64,000 nucleotides of DNA from Dasyornis broadbenti (lineage: Eukaryota; Chordata; Aves; Passeriformes; Dasyornithidae), in assembly GCA_013397935.1 (NCBI GenBank), contig VZRN01005005.1:439044-503043 (forward strand). The letters are read 5' to 3'. Shown here one piece after another: positions 60,494-64,000 of this stretch. The translations under genes were made by a program, and so were the position numbers. Position 1 is the stretch's first letter. The number at the start of each line of letters is the position of its first letter. Below the pieces are notes generated by a model. That model was not told the DNA's origin. It worked only from the letters and a program-made list of their open reading frames with translations, and did no database searches.

Positions 60494-60509
60494 TTTGGGG
60501 GAGGATGAC
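60308..60509 (-). CDS. ANKFN1: ANKFN1-family exon 1 of those visible (N-terminal)
   Basis: A pyrimidine-rich acceptor (CTTTTTCCCAG) precedes the exon and the donor is G/GTCAGT. The first possible Met is at 60,493 (MTQQMRDLQLAQ). Five upstream in-frame codons, including SSSPK, join to an exon outside the window or are 5' UTR. It encodes a basic segment with NAAKRLYRNLSGKFRVNYTS, strongly conserved in this family as I recall it. Confidence 0.9.
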
Positions 60510-61301
60510 CTGGGAAAAAGCCAGGAGGGAAATGAGGCATGGGTGATGTGCCAGAAAGGCAGAGGCACATCTGTAGTGTCAGGACCAAGACAGAATCAGG
60601 AGAGACACAGCAGCCCTGGGCAGCACCGATGTGAGTGGCAGGGTGGATGCCAGTGCCAACAATACCCTCATCAATCTGTTTGCAGCTGAGGCACATCTGC
60701 TCCTGCTCCTCACCACTGCTGCTGGCCTCGCAGGGGTGCCAAGGGGCTCCTATGATCCCTGCAAGTAAGACCTTTCCTTCCAGTCCCTAGTTGGGATGCT
60801 GAAAGCAGCCTCAGGCTGCTCAGCTCTACAGCCTGGATCCGTCTCAGCAGGGCCATCTCTCCACCTGCCCAGTCTCCACCATCCAGCTCCTGCAGAGATG
60901 GGCTGCCCCATCCAGGGATGACCAGACCCCCTCAGCAGTGGAGGCTGCAGGGCCCTGTGCTGGGTGAGTGCTGTCCATTACCTTGGCTGGGGATGGCCTC
61001 ATGCACCCTCTCCACACCCACCCTTCCACAGGAACCTGTGTCCTGCATTGATCACCATCCCTCAGCCCCTTTCTCCTACATGACTTTTCTCAGGTTGTTA
61101 TTCCAGCAAAGGGCCCCCTCTGGCAGTGAACTGGGAGCAAGGAACAGATAAAAGCCCATTTCTGATGGCATCCAGACAATGCCAGCTCCTGATGGGGACC
61201 AGCGCCGCCGCTGGTCTCCTGCTCACCAAGAGATCCAGGCTTCACAGCTTCTCCTCACTTCTCCATCCATTAACCTACAAAACCTTTTCTCCTCTCTGAT
61301 T
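60510..61301. other. Upstream intron or 5' flank of the ANKFN1-family gene, nothing recognised
   Basis: Sequence immediately upstream of the first visible exon. No CpG island or convincing additional coding exon is seen. Confidence 0.45.
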
Positions 61302-61378
61302 ACAGAATCACAGACTGGTTTGGGTCAGAAGGGGCCTTGAAGATCATTTAGTTCCAATGCCCTGCCACTGGGACATGA
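61302..61378 (-). mobile_element. CR1 LINE 3' fragment, reverse orientation
   Basis: ACAGAATCACAGACTGGTTTG followed by GGGCCTTGAAGATCATTTAG and CCCTGCCACTGGGACA. A short copy. Confidence 0.82.
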
Positions 61379-63734
61379 ACCTAATTCTTACTTTCAATAT
61401 CTACAAGCTGCAATGAAAGCTGGTGTCTTTCCTGGGGCTCCCCAGAGTGCGAGCTGTCCCTTCCCTGCAGCCAGGACCCTCCTGTCTCCATCAAGGCCTC
61501 ATCCCAGCAGGCAAAGCCCCCAGCTCTGGTGTGAACGTGGCCTTGTTGCTGTGTGGGGCTCTTGCCTGTGTCAGGCACTGGCACGCACAGAGGGTTTCCA
61601 CTGAGTCAAACATCTGATCCCTTCTTGCTGGAGCCCTGGCAGCGTTCCCAGAGAGGAGCATCAGGTCTAAAGAGCATTTAGCACGACTCCACTTCACACA
61701 GTTTTCTCAGTTTTGACTCCAGCCCCCTGTGTATAAGATCAGATATTTAGGGGCAAAGTCTTCCCCACATTGTTTTATTGGTTAAATATCAAGTGTGATA
61801 AAAGCACGACATTTGGCTGAAGGTCACGCCAAAACCCTCCAGCGAGGCTGTGCCTGTGGTGAGGATGTTTATAAAGCCATCATCAGGAGGCAGGATATTA
61901 ATAACCCCTTTGCTCTGCGCTCCTCTTCGTCCTCTTTTCAGATGAGGCACAGTGTGCTGCAGAAGGACTTTCATGATTTTACCTTTTATTACTGTGATAT
62001 TTAGAGTGCAAAATGCTGTGGAGGCTGGCTCCTGGCAATCATTCACCTCAGTAGCTTCAGCCTGTGGATTTAAGAGGCCTCCAGTGTGGTCCAAGCCACG
62101 GTGTCAAGTTGCTGCCCTGGGTTTCTCTAGGAATGGATATTATCACAGGGCTTCATGGATCAGACACTGAGCACCAACCACACACAGCAAAGGCCCATTT
62201 GCAAAAACAGACAGGTGTTTTGTCACTTCAGGTGGCAAAATACCGCTGAGCAGCCGTGTGGGAGTGGGCAAGCTCTGGGTAGCAGAGTCCTCCTGGTTCT
62301 GGTGAGGAGGAAGGGATCAGCACCCAGGAGGGCATCACCGTGGTGGGAGAGACCCACACAATGCAAGGAAGGGCTGGAAAATCAGTCTGGGCTCCCCAGG
62401 ACCTGCCTGGCCCTGGATACGGAGCCCTCAGCCTGTGCACGCCGTGTGTCGTCATGGTCAGGGAGCAGCTCCTGGCACAGCCTCTCCAGAGGGCTCCTCA
62501 TGCCGAGGGCACACACAGAGCACCCACAGCCTGCTCAGAGGGCAGCTACAGCACCCCAGAGAGCACACGGGCAGAACAGCAGTGCAGCTCTGCTGTCACT
62601 GGGGCACAGAGATGAGAGAAAAGCCGGCACTGCCTGAGCGGGCAGAGCTGTTCTGGCAGGAAGGTGCAGCCAGGAGGGCAGGGCCCGAGCCTCGGGCAAG
62701 GCCTGGGATGCAAATCACGGCCTGGCAGATTTAGGAAAGAGAACAGACTCGAGAGGTTCTCCAGTAAAACCTTGCCCTTCCTCTCATGTTGCAGAGTTCA
62801 CTGCTGCCCAAGTCCTCCTCTCTCCACCAGCAGCTGCTGCTCAGAGGTGAAGGTGGCTCTTTCAGCAGGCTCATCGACAAGATGCCTGATTCCACTGTGG
62901 CTCCCCTTCTTCCAAAGAGGCAACAATGCTCTCCCACATGGTATACTCTTTCCTCAGCGGAAGCTGGATGAGACCCTGCTGTGACAGATCCCTGCTCCAT
63001 CCATGTCTGCAGAATCAGGGTTTCAAATCGAGCAATGCCTTGGAGCAAAAGCCCTTTATCTGCCAATTAAAATAACTGGCAAATGACCCAATGCAGGCAG
63101 ACTGCACAACTGGGAGCAAGCTCTCTCAGAGATGGCAGAAACAGAGACACAGAGAAATTTCTCACTGTTTTCTCTCCTCTGATTTGCTTTTAATGTGAAG
63201 TAAAGAGATGGAAATTATTCAGTGCTCAGGAGTCAACATCTATGTACATTAAACCAGCTGTCCTTAAGATAAAAGAGTTTCCTGCCCTCTGGTTATGAGT
63301 CATCTGGACTCAGTGAAATGATCTTGATTTATCTAGAGCTAAACTTTGCCCTGGAGCAAGTGAGAGCTGAAAACAACACCCACAGATGTCCTGCCCTCAG
63401 GGGCTGACCAGCCAACACCAGCTCACCCATGGCAAAGCCCCATCCTGCAGGGAAGTGTGGGAGGACATCCCACCTCCTCTGCCTGTCGAGTCTCAGTGCA
63501 GCCAAACTAAAATTATCCCAACCACAATTGGTTCTTGTTGCCGATTATCGTCTGCAAGCAGGTGAGAGGTGCTTTGCCTGCCCCAGGAGTTCAGCTCTCT
63601 GGCCATGGGAGGTGTTGTGACCATCAGGGAGGTGATGTGGACATCAGGTTTGCACTGCCATAAATCCACACACCAGCAAACTCCACTGCCCTGTCCATGG
63701 AAGAGGCTGAGGTTCTGTGGAAGGATGTGCTGGG
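61379..63734. other. Upstream region with candidate conserved islands at 61.72-62.07 and 63.17-63.37 kb
   Basis: 61,720-62,070 is AT-rich and single-copy (TTTTATTGGTTAAATATC, GATGTTTATAAAGCCATC, TTTTATTACTGTGATATTTAG). 63,170-63,365 is similar (TTAAGATAAAAGAGTTTCC, GATCTTGATTTATCTAGAGC). Both resemble vertebrate enhancer-type conserved elements and lie 5' of the ANKFN1-family exons. No promoter-type CpG island is present. Confidence 0.3.
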
Positions 63735-64000
63735 GCTGGTGAAATGTATCTGGGGACAGTTCTGGGCCTCTTGTGACAGGAAAATCCTTGGGGGGCTGGA
63801 GTGTGTCTGGCAAAGGGAACAGAGCTGGGGAAGGGTCTGGAGCCCCAGGAGAGGCTGAGGGAGCTGGGAAAGGGCTCAGCCTGGAGAAAAGGAAGCTCAG
63901 GGGAACCTTCTGGCTCTGCACAGCTCCTGACAGGAGGGGCAGGGAAAGGACGAGAGGAAATGGCCTCAGATTGCACCAGGGGAGGCTCAGGTTGGAGACT
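63735..64000 (+). mobile_element. CR1 LINE internal/3' region, truncated by the window
   Basis: Runs TGTCTGGCAAAGGGAACAGA, GAGGCTGAGGGAGCTGGG, CAGCCTGGAGAAAAGGAAGC and GGACGAGAGGAAATGGCCTC: the conserved CR1 block upstream of the 3' tail. It continues past the right edge. Confidence 0.9.

Noticed and set aside
1..64000. CRISPR arrays, bacterial operons or phage-type systems
   Set aside because: Intron-bearing vertebrate gene and CR1 elements show eukaryotic nuclear DNA; no regularly spaced repeats with unique spacers were seen.

Overview
The window is vertebrate nuclear DNA, most probably from a bird. It carries many short, decayed CR1-type LINE 3' ends in both orientations, recognised by their terminal ATTCTGTG-like octamers, and no mammalian Alu, B1 or L1 sequence is visible. 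The one clear gene has very short GT-AG introns in GC-rich DNA, which is typical of avian microchromosomes. A crocodilian or turtle cannot be excluded from sequence alone.

Layout. Bases 1-260 are CpG-rich and may be the first exon and promoter of a minus-strand gene that runs off the left edge. Bases 260-45,700 hold no gene I can support. This stretch contains CR1 fragments, simple repeats (a pentanucleotide CTCTT array, a 14-bp minisatellite, long T runs), a 245-bp repeat pair of unknown identity, and a CpG-rich block near 27.3-27.8 kb. It also has several AT-rich islands that look like conserved non-coding DNA. An 819-bp segment at 19,812-20,631 recurs almost unchanged after a 259-base N gap (20,907-21,726), which is best explained as an assembly false duplication. 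At 36,274-36,438 there is a 165-bp inverted repeat with 71-base arms and a palindromic centre, the most unusual unexplained structure in the window.

Bases 45,753-60,509 hold a minus-strand gene of the ANKFN1 / Drosophila wide-awake (WAKE) / mouse Nmf9 family. I resolved 18 exons with consistent GT-AG junctions. From the first visible ATG they sum to 3,393 coding bases, or 1,130 residues: ankyrin repeats, a fibronectin type III domain, a long family-specific middle, a Ser/Pro-rich disordered region, a Ras-association-like C-terminal domain and a final TTV. The 5'-most exon has a good splice acceptor upstream of that ATG, so the promoter and at least one more exon probably lie at higher coordinates. 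The gene covers only about 15 kb, whereas mammalian ANKFN1 covers hundreds of kilobases, so this may be the second vertebrate paralogue.

Bases 60,510-64,000 are upstream intron or flank, with AT-rich candidate regulatory islands and two CR1 pieces, the last running off the window.
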